This document shows, one piece after another, positions 17,446 through 27,017 of a stretch of DNA of 64,000 nucleotides. Within the stretch, counting starts at the first letter, position 1. The number at the start of each line of letters is the position of its first letter. Source of the stretch: Marinicella gelatinilytica (lineage in GTDB: Bacteria > Pseudomonadota > Gammaproteobacteria > Xanthomonadales > Marinicellaceae). The position numbers and the translations under genes are program-made. The notes under the pieces were generated by a model. The model was not told the origin of the DNA. It did not search any database and saw only the letters and a program-made list of their open reading frames with translations. Location of the stretch: contig NZ_JAPMLN010000015.1 in assembly GCF_026410405.1 (NCBI RefSeq), positions 1-64,000 on the forward strand, given 5' to 3'.

Positions 17446-19883
17446 GAGACCACCACATTAACCAATTTTTTTGGCACCACAATAATTTTTCGAATGGTTT
17501 TGCCATCGACAAATCGCTGAACATTTTCTTCTGCCAATGCAATGGCTTCAACAGACTCTTTGTCAGCATCCGCAGCAACTTTAACTTTTGCCCGTAGTTT
17601 ACCGTTAACTTGGACCACAATCTCAACCTCATCCTGAACCAATGCGCTGTTATCCACAACCGGCCAATCAGCTTCTGCTAACAGTCCTGTCTGCTCTAAA
17701 TCTTCCCACAGCACTTGAGTTATATGTGGTGCGAATGGACTCAGCATTTTAACCAGCGTTAACCACCCTTCATGTAACAACGCCACACCGTTGCTACTGT
17801 CATCTTTGAATTTAGTCAGTGCATTGGTTAATTCCATCATCGCAGCTATGGCAGTATTAAAATGTTGTCGTTCATCAATATCACCGGTAACCTTGCCAAT
17901 GGTTTGATGGATTTTATAACGTATTTGTTGCTGTTCAGACGTCATATTTTGTTTATCCAAAGAACCCACTTTGTGATTTTGTGCAATAAATTCCTGAACA
18001 TTGTGCCATAAGCGATTCAGGTAACGAGAAGCCCCTTCAACACCTTCATCAGACCACTCCAGTGATTGTTCCGGTGGCGCGGCAAACATGGAAAATAAAC
18101 GCACGGTATCGGCACCATATCGGTCAATTAAAGCTTGTGGATCGACGGTGTTGCCTTTGGATTTAGACATCTTAGCGCCATCTTTCAGTACCATGCCCTG
18201 AGTCAGTAAGCGTTTAAAAGGTTCATCCGAATTAATCAGACCTTGATCACGCAGGACCTTATGATAAAAACGGGCGTACAGTAAATGTAAAATGGCATGC
18301 TCAACACCGCCAATGTATTGATCCACCGGCAGCCAATAATCGGCTTCATCACTCAGCATTCCCTGATCATAGTCAGGACAGGTATAACGCGCATAATACC
18401 AGGATGATTCCATAAAAGTGTCAAAGGTATCGGTTTCACGGGTTGCCGGTTCATGACATTTTGGACACACAGTTTCATAAAATTCAGGCATTTTTTTAAT
18501 CGGAGAACCACCGGTATCATCAAACACCACATCTTCCGGTAATATCACCGGTAAATCATTTTCTGGTACCGGTTGGGCGCCACATTTATCACAATAAATA
18601 ATCGGAATCGGACAACCCCAATAACGTTGTCTTGACACGCCCCAATCACGTAAACGGTAATTTATTTGCAAGCGACCGGTACCTTTATCTTCAAAATAGT
18701 GCTGCATACGCTGAAAGGCCTGATCAAAATTCAGACCATCATACTCACCTGAATTGATCAGGATACCGTAGTCCGTTTCCGGTGTGGCTTGAATATCGCC
18801 ATCACCTTCAATCACCCGTTTAATTGGTAAGTTATATTTCAGGGCAAATTCATGATCGCGTTCATCATGACCGGGTACAGCCATCACTGCACCGGTGCCA
18901 TAAGACATTAACACAAAATTCGCTACCCACACCGGAATCTCCTCACCGGTGAGCGGGTGCACAGCGATTAAGCCGGTGGGCATACCTTTTTTCTCCATGG
19001 TGGCCATGGCCGCTTCATTGCTTTGTTCTTTACTGCACTGGGTTAAAAACTCAGCCAAATCAGGGTTGGTGGTTGCTGCTTTTAACGCCAAGGGATGTTC
19101 CGGTGCCACCGCCATATAGGAGACACCAAACAAGGTATCCGGTCGGGTCGTAAAAATACTGATGCGACCAAATTCAGGTACCTCAAAATCAAGCTCAAGG
19201 CCCTTGGACTTACCAATCCAATTCTTTTGCATGGTTTTAACTGAATCAGGCCAACCCGGCATATTGTCTAAAGACTGTAATAACTCCTCAGCATAATCCG
19301 TTATTTTTAAAAACCACTGCGGAATGGTCTTACGCACCACTTCTGCGCCTGAGCGCCAACCTTTGCCATCGATGACTTGTTCATTGGCCAATACAGTTTG
19401 GTCAACCGGATCCCAGTTTACAGTCGCATCTTTACGATAAACCAGGCCTTGTTTAAATAATTGCACAAATAACCACTGCTCCCAGCGGTAATAATCCGGA
19501 TCACAGGTGGCTAATTGCCGAGTCCAGTCATAGGCAAAACCCAGTCTTTTCAATTGACTGGTCATTTCCGCCATATTGGCATAAGTCCATTTCGCCGGTG
19601 CAGTTTTGTTTTGAATGGCGGCATTTTCAGCAGGCAAACCAAACGCGTCATAACCGATGGGATGCAGTACATTTTTGCCCTGCATTTTTTGAAAACGCGC
19701 AATGACTTCACTTAAGGTGTAGTTTCTCACATGCCCCATGTGCAATTTTCCACTGGGGTAAGGGAACATGCTTAAGCAGTAATATTTTTCTTTATCGTTG
19801 TCAGGAGATACCCTGAAGGTCTGTTGTGTATCCCATAATTGTTGGGCATGTTGTTCTACTTTTTGTGGGTCGTACAGTTTCAT
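17442..19883 (-). CDS. leuS: Leucyl-tRNA synthetase
   Basis: LeuS charges tRNA-Leu and edits misactivated amino acids. It is a class I synthetase with the HIGH-type motif in [15 protein letters not shown], an inserted editing domain ([12 protein letters not shown] and [15 protein letters not shown]), a zinc-type CPKCHEP segment, and KMSKSKGN. I place the start at ATG 19883 (MKLYDP), giving 813 residues. A TTG two codons upstream (19889) is a possible alternative. Length is within the bacterial range. First gene of leuS-lptE-holA. Confidence 0.95.
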   Translation of the reverse strand: MKLYDPQKVEQHAQQLWDTQQTFRVSPDNDKEKYYCLSMFPYPSGKLHMGHVRNYTLSEVIARFQKMQGKNVLHPIGYDAFGLPAENAAIQNKTAPAKWTYANMAEMTSQLKRLGFAYDWTRQLATCDPDYYRWEQWLFVQLFKQGLVYRKDATVNWDPVDQTVLANEQVIDGKGWRSGAEVVRKTIPQWFLKITDYAEELLQSLDNMPGWPDSVKTMQKNWIGKSKGLELDFEVPEFGRISIFTTRPDTLFGVSYMAVAPEHPLALKAATTNPDLAEFLTQCSKEQSNEAAMATMEKKGMPTGLIAVHPLTGEEIPVWVANFVLMSYGTGAVMAVPGHDERDHEFALKYNLPIKRVIEGDGDIQATPETDYGILINSGEYDGLNFDQAFQRMQHYFEDKGTGRLQINYRLRDWGVSRQRYWGCPIPIIYCDKCGAQPVPENDLPVILPEDVVFDDTGGSPIKKMPEFYETVCPKCHEPATRETDTFDTFMESSWYYARYTCPDYDQGMLSDEADYWLPVDQYIGGVEHAILHLLYARFYHKVLRDQGLINSDEPFKRLLTQGMVLKDGAKMSKSKGNTVDPQALIDRYGADTVRLFSMFAAPPEQSLEWSDEGVEGASRYLNRLWHNVQEFIAQNHKVGSLDKQNMTSEQQQIRYKIHQTIGKVTGDIDERQHFNTAIAAMMELTNALTKFKDDSSNGVALLHEGWLTLVKMLSPFAPHITQVLWEDLEQTGLLAEADWPVVDNSALVQDEVEIVVQVNGKLRAKVKVAADADKESVEAIALAEENVQRFVDGKTIRKIIVVPKKLVNVVVS

Positions 19884-20057
19884 TGTCAAGTCAGCAAACT
19901 CTATCTAAAGGCTAAAAACCAAAACCAGTAGTCAGCGTTAACTGAATACTGGTTTATACAAGCCGTAATTATAGTGTGCCTTGCACTGACATTCATGGAT
20001 TTTTTTATGAGACTTCTTTGCACACGACCTTGATTGACAAAAAAAGGCTTTAATTGC

Positions 20058-20582
20058 TTAGCGGGTTCGCAAACGCATACCCAATTCAGTACTGTAACCA
20101 ATTGATCGAGAAGCCAACTCACCCTGTTCGTTAATCACATAATAGGATGGGAAACCTTTAATCTTATAATCAAGCATTTGTTGTTCACCACCTATTAATA
20201 CCGGTACCGCTAAATCCAGGTCAGCAACAAATTCCTCAACGGCAACAATTGATTCATAGGATTGCGCAATCATAAAAATCATGACATCCTCTTCACTACG
20301 CGCAGCGCGCAGATCATTTAAATTGGGTGCAGAAGCACGACAAATATGGCACCAGGGGGCAAAAAAATATACCAACACCTGACGACCACGATAATCAGAT
20401 AACTGATAAGTATCGCCATTTAAGGAGGCTAAGTTAAAATCCGGCGCTTGCTGACCCTTGGCCGCTAAGGTGCCTTTATTTTGCCACCAAGAAAAAGCCA
20501 CCAAAACCATAACAATAAATACCGCATCCATTAACAAAGCATTGTATTTATTTTCTCTGAGCTTCTTATAGGTCTTTAACAT
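20058..20582 (-). CDS. Membrane-anchored thioredoxin-like (TlpA/ScsD-type) protein
   Basis: This 174-residue protein has one N-terminal transmembrane anchor (about residues 16-33) and a periplasmic thioredoxin fold. The redox motif is Cys78-His-Ile-Cys81 in FFAPWCHICRASAPNL, and the cis-proline region is GFPSYYVI. Family members reduce or exchange disulfides in periplasmic clients, for example in cytochrome maturation or copper tolerance. None of those genes are adjacent, so the client is unknown. Confidence 0.85.
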   Translation of the reverse strand: MLKTYKKLRENKYNALLMDAVFIVMVLVAFSWWQNKGTLAAKGQQAPDFNLASLNGDTYQLSDYRGRQVLVYFFAPWCHICRASAPNLNDLRAARSEEDVMIFMIAQSYESIVAVEEFVADLDLAVPVLIGGEQQMLDYKIKGFPSYYVINEQGELASRSIGYSTELGMRLRTR

Positions 20583-20805
20583 GTTGTGTCACTGAGGTGA
20601 TCTGTGTGTAATCACAGCCTTGGACTTCGCCTGAATGAAATAGTTTAGAAATTTTGAATTAATCCAAAGTTTTATAAATATTTTAATATTTTGTTGTGAT
20701 TAGCTCACTATTTTTGATGTTATTTTAAGCACAAATTGATGCGTATTAAACGATTTACGTTGAAACATGACAAATTACGTCATTCCCATGACGAATTGAT
20801 ATTTA

Positions 20806-20821
20806 TGTGACCCAATTCACA
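20806..20821. promoter_or_regulatory. CRP-type binding site 1
   Basis: TGTGACCCAATTCACA matches TGTGA-N6-TCACA exactly. Its centre lies about 105 bp before the start codon at 20918 and 73 bp from the centre of site 2, close to seven helical turns. Confidence 0.6.
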
Positions 20822-20878
20822 AAAAAATAAATTTAATCGAGGACTATTTGCAAATATTCGCTTTTCTTGTGCTGTTTT

Positions 20879-20894
20879 TGTGATATAAATCACA
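20879..20894. promoter_or_regulatory. CRP-type binding site 2
   Basis: TGTGATATAAATCACA matches TGTGA-N6-TCACA exactly. The symmetry extends to 9-bp arms (TTTTGTGAT/ATCACAAAA, 20876-20897). The centre is only about 31 bp before the start codon, which suits repression or a very short leader better than classical activation. Confidence 0.65.
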
Positions 20895-20917
20895 AAATCT
20901 AAAAATAGGGTGTAAAA

Positions 20918-23900
20918 ATGACCTCGAGAATCATACTTTCTTTTCTTATTTTAAATGTTTTAACGGCTTTTAGTGGCCAGAGTCAGGTGACACGAAGTTT
21001 TGAAGACCGTGTCAGTTATAACGTTAATGGTAATATTACCATGGCTGGTAATACCTTGTTGACATGTGATGCCAATGACTGGTGGTGTGATAATTATCAA
21101 AATGGTGAATATAATGGCTCGAATAGTACAGGGATGGTTTTTGTTAATGTTGACACCGCTGCAGGTTACAACAATTCCTCCAGCGCCAATTTAACCATTC
21201 CCAATGGTGCCACGGTTCTCCACGCTGAACTTTACTGGAGTGGACGTCATAACAGCACAGCCAATAATCGCGATAAAATCCGCATTAAAGCACCCGGTAG
21301 CAGCACATACAGTCAAGTAACAGCACATACCATTGATACCTTCACAACAGAAGGCGCTTCGGGATCTCGCCCTTATCAAGCTTCCGCTGATGTCACTCAA
21401 ATTGTCGCCACCGGCGGTTCCGGCAATTATACGGTGGCCGATTTAACCGCCAAAACAGGTAATGACGGTTTAGGTTTTTATGGTGGTTGGGCCATCGCCG
21501 TTATTTATCAAGACAACAGCCAGCCCTTTAGACGTCTGATATTATTTGATGGTGCGGCTAAAATAACCGGCACCAATACTGTATCAATCAGCACAGACAA
21601 TTTAGTGACGCCCTATTCCGGCAGTTTTAACACTTACTTAGGTGCTTTGGTTTGGGAAGGAGATCAATCCATTACCGGTGATGCCTTTGTTTTTGAAGGC
21701 AATACGTTAAGTGATTCATTGAACCCGGCCAATAATTACTGGAACAGCAGTATCACTTCTTTTAATTCACGGGTAACCACAAAAAATCCGGATTATGTCA
21801 ATCAATTGGCCATGGATTTAGTGATGACTGATGTTTCTGGCTTGCTGTCAAACGGCAAAACCCAAGCCAACATCGACTTTGTGACCAACGGCGATTCTTA
21901 TTTTCCGCATGTACTGGCATTTGTCACCGATTTATACCTGCCTGATTTTGATTCCAGCATGGATAAAACCGCCACTGATTTGAACGGTGGTCAGGTTGAA
22001 CCCGGTGATGTCATTGAATATCGCGTTGCTTTTGAAAACACCGGTCAAGATGTGGCTATTAATACAGTTGTCACCGATGCATTGCCTGTTGGTTTGACTT
22101 ATGTAGATAATTCTTTAGAAATTGTCACTGCATCGGCAGGTCCTGCCGGAGCCATGAGTGATTCTTCCGGTGATGACAGTGCCGAATACGATGCCAATAA
22201 TCGCACCATTACTTTTTGGGTCGGCAACAACGCCGGGGCCAATCAAGGTGGTGATTTTCTACCCGGCGAATCAGCCGTGGTAAAATTTCAGGCCACCGTT
22301 GACAATCAAAACTCCGGTTCTTTAACCAACATAGCAACCATTGATTTTAATCCTCAAACAACGCCAAATGAATTATTAACCGCTGAAGATGATGCCATCA
22401 TTAATGTGGTTGCATCAGCAGGTATTAATATCACAAAAACTGCGCAACTAACCATTGATAACGGCAATCCCGGAACGGCTGATGCCGGCGATGAAATTAC
22501 TTTTAATATCAGTGTTGAGAATACCGGCAATATGAGTATGTCAAACATTGTATTAAACGATGACATGGCGCCATTGGGTGTAACTTGCCCAAGCAATAGT
22601 TTAGCGGCTTTTACAAGTATGAGCTGTGACAGCTACACCTATATGGTTACACAAAATGACATGAACACCGGTGGCACAATTGATAACACTGTTGATTTAA
22701 CGGCTGTTGATGGTGCCAATAACAACCACCAGGACTCTGATACAACCCAAACGGTCATAACTTTATTGGCACCGGTGATTTCTTCACCAAGTGACAATGA
22801 TTTGCTCAACGATAACACCCCAACTATCAGTGGCACCGGTCAGCCGGGTGCTCAAATTGATGTACTCACCAATCAAGGTGGCAGCTGTCAGGCCACTGTC
22901 AATCCTCAAGGTAACTGGTCTTGTGATATTTCACCGCCACTAACTGATGGCAGCGTTATTATTTCAGCCTTTGCCAGCGATGGCGGCAGTAATCAATCCG
23001 CCACCACTTCAGTAACCGTTGAAATAGATTCGCAAGCTCCTACAGCACCCAGCGTGGATGCACCAACCAACGGTCAACCCATTACTGGTACCGGCGAACC
23101 CGGTGCCACGGTAACAGTGACCACTGAAAGCGGCGGAGAATGTACCACTGTGGTACAACCCGATGGCAGTTGGTCTTGTACATTAACCGGTCCCTTTGCC
23201 GATGGTGATGACATCACCGTTAGCCAAGAAGATGCCGCCGGCAATACCTCCGATCCAACCATCGTTGCAGGTGGACTGGATACCCAAGCACCTGCTGTTA
23301 CTATTACAGCGCCTGTTAATAGTGACTTAACCAACAATAATACCCCAACTGTGTCAGGCACCTCTGAAGCCGGTGCTGAGATTAGTGTTACCATTGGTGG
23401 TGTTGAAGTTTGTAGTACCACTGCCGATGTCAATGGCGATTGGTCTTGTGATGTACATCCGGCGGTTAATGACGGCTCGGTACAAATTGATGTCACTGCC
23501 AGCGATGTCGCAGGTAACACATCTAATCCTGAATCTGTCACCATTACAGTTGATACCATGAAGCCTGATGCGCCTGTCGTAAGTTCACCAAGCAATGGCC
23601 AGTCTGTCACCGGAACCGGTGAACCCGGTGCCACTGTCAATGTAACGACTCCCGGCGGTGCGTTTTGTAGCACCACCGTGCAACCAGATGGCACATGGTC
23701 ATGTGCTTTAAACGGTAACTTAGTTGATGGTGATGACATTATTGCCACACAAACTGATCCGGCGGGTAATGAATCTGACCAAACCGAAATATCGGGTGGC
23801 TTAGATACCCAAGCACCTGCTGTTCCGACCATTGACACACCACAGAATGGGACCACCATCAACAATGCATCACCTGTCATCAGTGGTACCGCTGAAGCGG

Positions 23901-24919
23901 GCAGCACACTCACTGTGAGCGATCAAAGTGGTAACCCTGTGTGTGTGGCAGACGTAAATTCCTCAGGTCAATGGTCTTGTACCCCGATCTCACCATTAAC
24001 CGACGGCTTACAGCAATTACAAGCCATAGCCAGAGATGCCGCCGGTAATGATTCAGATCCGGGCACTGTAAGCTTTACAGTTAACGCAGGTGCAGCCTAT
24101 ACCTTAGTAGTCAATGCATCTGCTGAGTTAACGACCACCGAAGCCGGTGGTAGCGACAGCTTCACTGTGGTCTTACCGCTGACACCATCCGCCGATGTCA
24201 CCGTTGATATCAGCAGCAGCGATACCAGTGAAGGCACTGTATCACCAACTTCAGTGACCTTTACCACCGCTAACTGGAATCAACCGGTAACCATTACTGT
24301 GACCGGTGTCGATGACAATGACTATGATCTTGATCAGTCTTACACCATTAATTTCAGTCCTTTGAGTTCACAAGACAACAACTATAATGGCGCTCAAGTG
24401 AATTCAATCAATGCCGTGAATGAAGATGATGATGCTCGACCTGATTTATCCGTCTTTATTACCAATTGTATTAATGGCAGTTTGCCTCAACAATCGATTA
24501 CTTACTATTTAACAGTTAGTAACGAAGGTAATAAAGCCATTCAAGGTGCTCGACTAACCACTCAGCTTCCTGAAAATATCACCACAGCAGAATGGGATTG
24601 TGCCACACAAAATGGCCAAGTGTGCAACCATCCCACGACTGGTCAAGGTGAGATTGATGAGCTGATTAATCTTGATGTGAACGAATCGATGATGTTTACC
24701 ATGAATGCCAATGTCGATGGTTCACTGTATGACTTCATCGATGTCACTACTGCAGTTGTTATGCCAAGTGGTGAAACAGATGTTAATCCAACCAATAACC
24801 AGGCAGAGGACAGTGATTTGTTGTACCAGTTCCTCTATAAAGATGGTTTCGAATGTGCCGCACCCGGCACCATTGAATCCACCAATTTACAATTGGAGCA
24901 ATTACTAAACCTCCAGTGA
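20918..24919 (+). CDS. Large secreted modular protein with Ig-like repeats and GFE-type tag
   Basis: This 1333-residue protein is exported by a signal peptide (MTSRIILSFLILNVLTAFSG). About residues 25-350 form a beta-rich domain resembling DUF3344. DUF11-type modules follow to about 620, including DLNGGQVEPGDVIEYRVAF. Then come five bacterial Ig-like repeats of about 80-90 residues with the recurring core GTGEPGAT and PDGSWSC. A Calx-beta-like module follows at about 1060-1170, then a last DUF11-like module. The end contains FLYKDGFECA, matching the tag of the CSLREA protein at 8984. Asp/Asn-rich loops suggest calcium-stabilised modules. It is probably a surface adhesin or matrix protein. It is monocistronic with a strong terminator. 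Confidence 0.75.
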   Translation: MTSRIILSFLILNVLTAFSGQSQVTRSFEDRVSYNVNGNITMAGNTLLTCDANDWWCDNYQNGEYNGSNSTGMVFVNVDTAAGYNNSSSANLTIPNGATVLHAELYWSGRHNSTANNRDKIRIKAPGSSTYSQVTAHTIDTFTTEGASGSRPYQASADVTQIVATGGSGNYTVADLTAKTGNDGLGFYGGWAIAVIYQDNSQPFRRLILFDGAAKITGTNTVSISTDNLVTPYSGSFNTYLGALVWEGDQSITGDAFVFEGNTLSDSLNPANNYWNSSITSFNSRVTTKNPDYVNQLAMDLVMTDVSGLLSNGKTQANIDFVTNGDSYFPHVLAFVTDLYLPDFDSSMDKTATDLNGGQVEPGDVIEYRVAFENTGQDVAINTVVTDALPVGLTYVDNSLEIVTASAGPAGAMSDSSGDDSAEYDANNRTITFWVGNNAGANQGGDFLPGESAVVKFQATVDNQNSGSLTNIATIDFNPQTTPNELLTAEDDAIINVVASAGINITKTAQLTIDNGNPGTADAGDEITFNISVENTGNMSMSNIVLNDDMAPLGVTCPSNSLAAFTSMSCDSYTYMVTQNDMNTGGTIDNTVDLTAVDGANNNHQDSDTTQTVITLLAPVISSPSDNDLLNDNTPTISGTGQPGAQIDVLTNQGGSCQATVNPQGNWSCDISPPLTDGSVIISAFASDGGSNQSATTSVTVEIDSQAPTAPSVDAPTNGQPITGTGEPGATVTVTTESGGECTTVVQPDGSWSCTLTGPFADGDDITVSQEDAAGNTSDPTIVAGGLDTQAPAVTITAPVNSDLTNNNTPTVSGTSEAGAEISVTIGGVEVCSTTADVNGDWSCDVHPAVNDGSVQIDVTASDVAGNTSNPESVTITVDTMKPDAPVVSSPSNGQSVTGTGEPGATVNVTTPGGAFCSTTVQPDGTWSCALNGNLVDGDDIIATQTDPAGNESDQTEISGGLDTQAPAVPTIDTPQNGTTINNASPVISGTAEAGSTLTVSDQSGNPVCVADVNSSGQWSCTPISPLTDGLQQLQAIARDAAGNDSDPGTVSFTVNAGAAYTLVVNASAELTTTEAGGSDSFTVVLPLTPSADVTVDISSSDTSEGTVSPTSVTFTTANWNQPVTITVTGVDDNDYDLDQSYTINFSPLSSQDNNYNGAQVNSINAVNEDDDARPDLSVFITNCINGSLPQQSITYYLTVSNEGNKAIQGARLTTQLPENITTAEWDCATQNGQVCNHPTTGQGEIDELINLDVNESMMFTMNANVDGSLYDFIDVTTAVVMPSGETDVNPTNNQAEDSDLLYQFLYKDGFECAAPGTIESTNLQLEQLLNLQ

Positions 24920-24936
24920 TCCAGGGGGATGACCGC

Positions 24937-24976
24937 AACGGCGAAACGGTGATTATCATCGTTTCGCCGTTTTTTT
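24937..24976 (+). terminator. Rho-independent terminator
   Basis: A perfect 12-bp stem (AACGGCGAAACG at 24937-24948, CGTTTCGCCGTT at 24960-24971) with an 11-nt loop is followed by a T run. It ends the transcript of the 1333-residue protein. Confidence 0.9.
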
Positions 24977-25012
24977 GATGCCGCTTAAGATAATAATAGG
25001 TAAACTTAAGCT

Positions 25013-25046
25013 GTTTCTTGTTAAAATTAATTTTTTAACAAGAAAC
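25013..25046. promoter_or_regulatory. 14-bp perfect inverted repeat next to the acetoacetyl-CoA synthetase start
   Basis: GTTTCTTGTTAAAA (25013-25026), a 6-nt spacer and TTTTAACAAGAAAC (25033-25046) form a perfect palindrome ending 13 bp before ATG 25060. It could be the operator for the WYL regulator encoded at 27018. It could also be an mRNA hairpin that controls access to the ribosome-binding site (TTAGG at 25050-25054). No T run or GC-rich stem supports a terminator. Confidence 0.55.
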
Positions 25047-25059
25047 TGATTAGGTAAAA

Positions 25060-27015
25060 ATGACTGAACAACCCATCTGGCAACCCAAACCACAGCATAT
25101 TAAAGACAGCCAATTAAGCCGTTTCACGGACTTTGTTAATCAACAACATAATTTAACACTCAACGGCTATTCCCAATTACATGACTATTCAATTAATAAC
25201 CGTGGTCAGTTTTGGCGCGACATTATTAATTTTTGTGGTGTTATTTATCATCAAGATGCTGTCCAAGATTTACAAGATGACGGTCACATGATTGAAGCGG
25301 AATGGTTTGCCGGCATGACACTGAACTTTGCCGAAAACCTATTACGCAAAAATGATGATGATTTGGCCATTAACTTCACCGATGAACAAGGCCAAACTGT
25401 TAATTATAGTTATCGAGAGTTACATCAAAAAGTCGCCCAAATTCAACAAAAACTAATGCAGTGCGGCGTCACCAGTGGCGATCGGGTGGTGGCTTTTATG
25501 CCTAACATTCCCGAAACCATCATGGCGATGCTGGCGGCCACTTCCTTGGGTGCGGTGTGGTCATCAACGTCGCCTGATTTTGGCATGAACGGCGTGGTCG
25601 ACCGCTTTGGCCAAATTGAGCCGAAAGTTTTGTTTTGTGCCAACGCCTATTATTACAACGGTAAAACCCATGATTGTCTGGAAAAAGTCGGACATATTAA
25701 CCAACAAATAAGCAGTATTGAACACATTGTGGTGGTTGATTTTGTCGAACAAACCAATGATACACTGCCGGATAATGCGGTTTACCTGAGTGATTGGTTG
25801 GCGAACACGGATAACACTGCACAAGTTGAATTCACACCGGTGGCGTTTGATCATCCACTGTATATCCTCTATTCTTCCGGCACCACCGGCAAACCCAAAT
25901 GTATCGTCCATCGCACCGGCGGTATTTTGTTACAGCATTTAAAAGAACTGCAAATCCACAGCAACATCACCAGCGACAAATCACTGTTTTATTTCACCAC
26001 CTGTGGCTGGATGATGTGGAACTGGTTGGTGTCAGGACTGGCCACCGGTGCCACCGTGGTGCTATATGACGGCTCGCCGTTTTATCCTGACGGTAACCGC
26101 TTGTTTGATTTAATTGATGCACAAAAAATCAGCCATTTTGGCACTTCAGCCAAATGGATTTCTGCGGTGGAAAAAGCCGGTTTAAAACCCAAAAAAAGTC
26201 ATGACTTGTCGAGCCTTGAAACCATTTTTTCTACCGGCTCACCATTATTACCGGAAAATTTTGATTTTGTTTACCGTGATGTTAAACAAGATGTCTGTCT
26301 GTCTTCGATTTCAGGTGGTACCGATATATGTTCATGTTTTGCCTTGGGCTGCAGCGACTTACCGGTCTATCGCGGTCAATTACAATGTTTGGGTTTGGGC
26401 TTATCTGTTAAGGTCCTGGACGAAGATAAAAAAAGCCTTATCGGTGAACCGGGTGAACTGGCTTGCGACAAAGCCTTTCCTGCGATGCCGGTTTATTTTT
26501 GGCACGATGAAAATAACGAGAAGTATAAAGCGGCTTATTTTGATAAATACCCGGATATTTGGTGCCATTCAGATCGAGCCGAAATCACCCCACAAGGCGG
26601 CATGATTATTTATGGTCGTTCTGACACCACCTTGAACCCGGGTGGCGTACGCATTGGTACCGCAGAAATATACCGACAAGTGGAGAAGCATACTGAAATC
26701 TTAGAGAGTATTGTGGTCGGCCAGGAATGGGGTGATGATACCCGGGTTATTTTGTTTGTGGTAATGCAAAAAGGTTATCAATTGGATGATGAATTGATTA
26801 AACAGATTAAAACCACCATCCGCCAAAACACCACTCCACGCCATGTCCCGGCGAAAATTATTGCAGTCACCGATATCCCAAAAACCATCAGTGGGAAAAT
26901 GGTGGAATTGGCGGTGCGTGATGTGATTCATGGTAAAGAAGTGGCTAACACCGATGCGCTGGCCAATCCTGAGGCTTTGGATTTATACAAAGACTTACCG
27001 GAATTAAACAGCTAA
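25060..27015 (+). CDS. aacS: Acetoacetyl-CoA synthetase
   Basis: This ANL-superfamily enzyme activates acetoacetate to acetoacetyl-CoA via the acyl-AMP. The 651-residue protein has the N-terminal ACS domain and the ATP-binding loop LYSSGTTGKPKCIVH (about 270-284). FFTTCGWMMWNWLVSGLATG is characteristic of the acetoacetate branch, and GGTDICSCF lies where others have the adenine-binding G-G-T-D. The A10 lysine is in PKTISGKMVELAV near the end. It allows ketone bodies or polyhydroxybutyrate products to enter metabolism. A large inverted repeat precedes the start, and a WYL regulator follows after 2 bp. Confidence 0.93.
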   Translation: MTEQPIWQPKPQHIKDSQLSRFTDFVNQQHNLTLNGYSQLHDYSINNRGQFWRDIINFCGVIYHQDAVQDLQDDGHMIEAEWFAGMTLNFAENLLRKNDDDLAINFTDEQGQTVNYSYRELHQKVAQIQQKLMQCGVTSGDRVVAFMPNIPETIMAMLAATSLGAVWSSTSPDFGMNGVVDRFGQIEPKVLFCANAYYYNGKTHDCLEKVGHINQQISSIEHIVVVDFVEQTNDTLPDNAVYLSDWLANTDNTAQVEFTPVAFDHPLYILYSSGTTGKPKCIVHRTGGILLQHLKELQIHSNITSDKSLFYFTTCGWMMWNWLVSGLATGATVVLYDGSPFYPDGNRLFDLIDAQKISHFGTSAKWISAVEKAGLKPKKSHDLSSLETIFSTGSPLLPENFDFVYRDVKQDVCLSSISGGTDICSCFALGCSDLPVYRGQLQCLGLGLSVKVLDEDKKSLIGEPGELACDKAFPAMPVYFWHDENNEKYKAAYFDKYPDIWCHSDRAEITPQGGMIIYGRSDTTLNPGGVRIGTAEIYRQVEKHTEILESIVVGQEWGDDTRVILFVVMQKGYQLDDELIKQIKTTIRQNTTPRHVPAKIIAVTDIPKTISGKMVELAVRDVIHGKEVANTDALANPEALDLYKDLPELNS

Positions 27016-27017
27016 CT

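Larger units (their letters stand above)
20583..20917. other. Regulatory intergenic region of the 1333-residue secreted protein
   Basis: This is a 335-bp AT-rich divergent region between the thioredoxin-like gene and the large secreted protein. It holds two perfect TGTGA-N6-TCACA sites (listed separately) and a near match with a 5-bp spacer at 20695-20709 (TGTGATTAGCTCACT). I cannot assign -35/-10 hexamers with confidence. AGGG at 20907-20910 is the probable ribosome-binding site for the ATG at 20918. Confidence 0.6.

Noticed and set aside
20695-20709. TGTGATTAGCTCACT as a third CRP site upstream of the 1333-residue protein
   Set aside because: The spacer is 5 bp, not 6, and the last base differs, so it does not fit the dimer geometry of the other two.
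23074-23913. 279-codon reading frame opposite the 1333-residue protein
   Set aside because: It is antisense to repeated Ig-like modules and its composition mirrors their codon pattern. It has no signal, motif or ribosome site.
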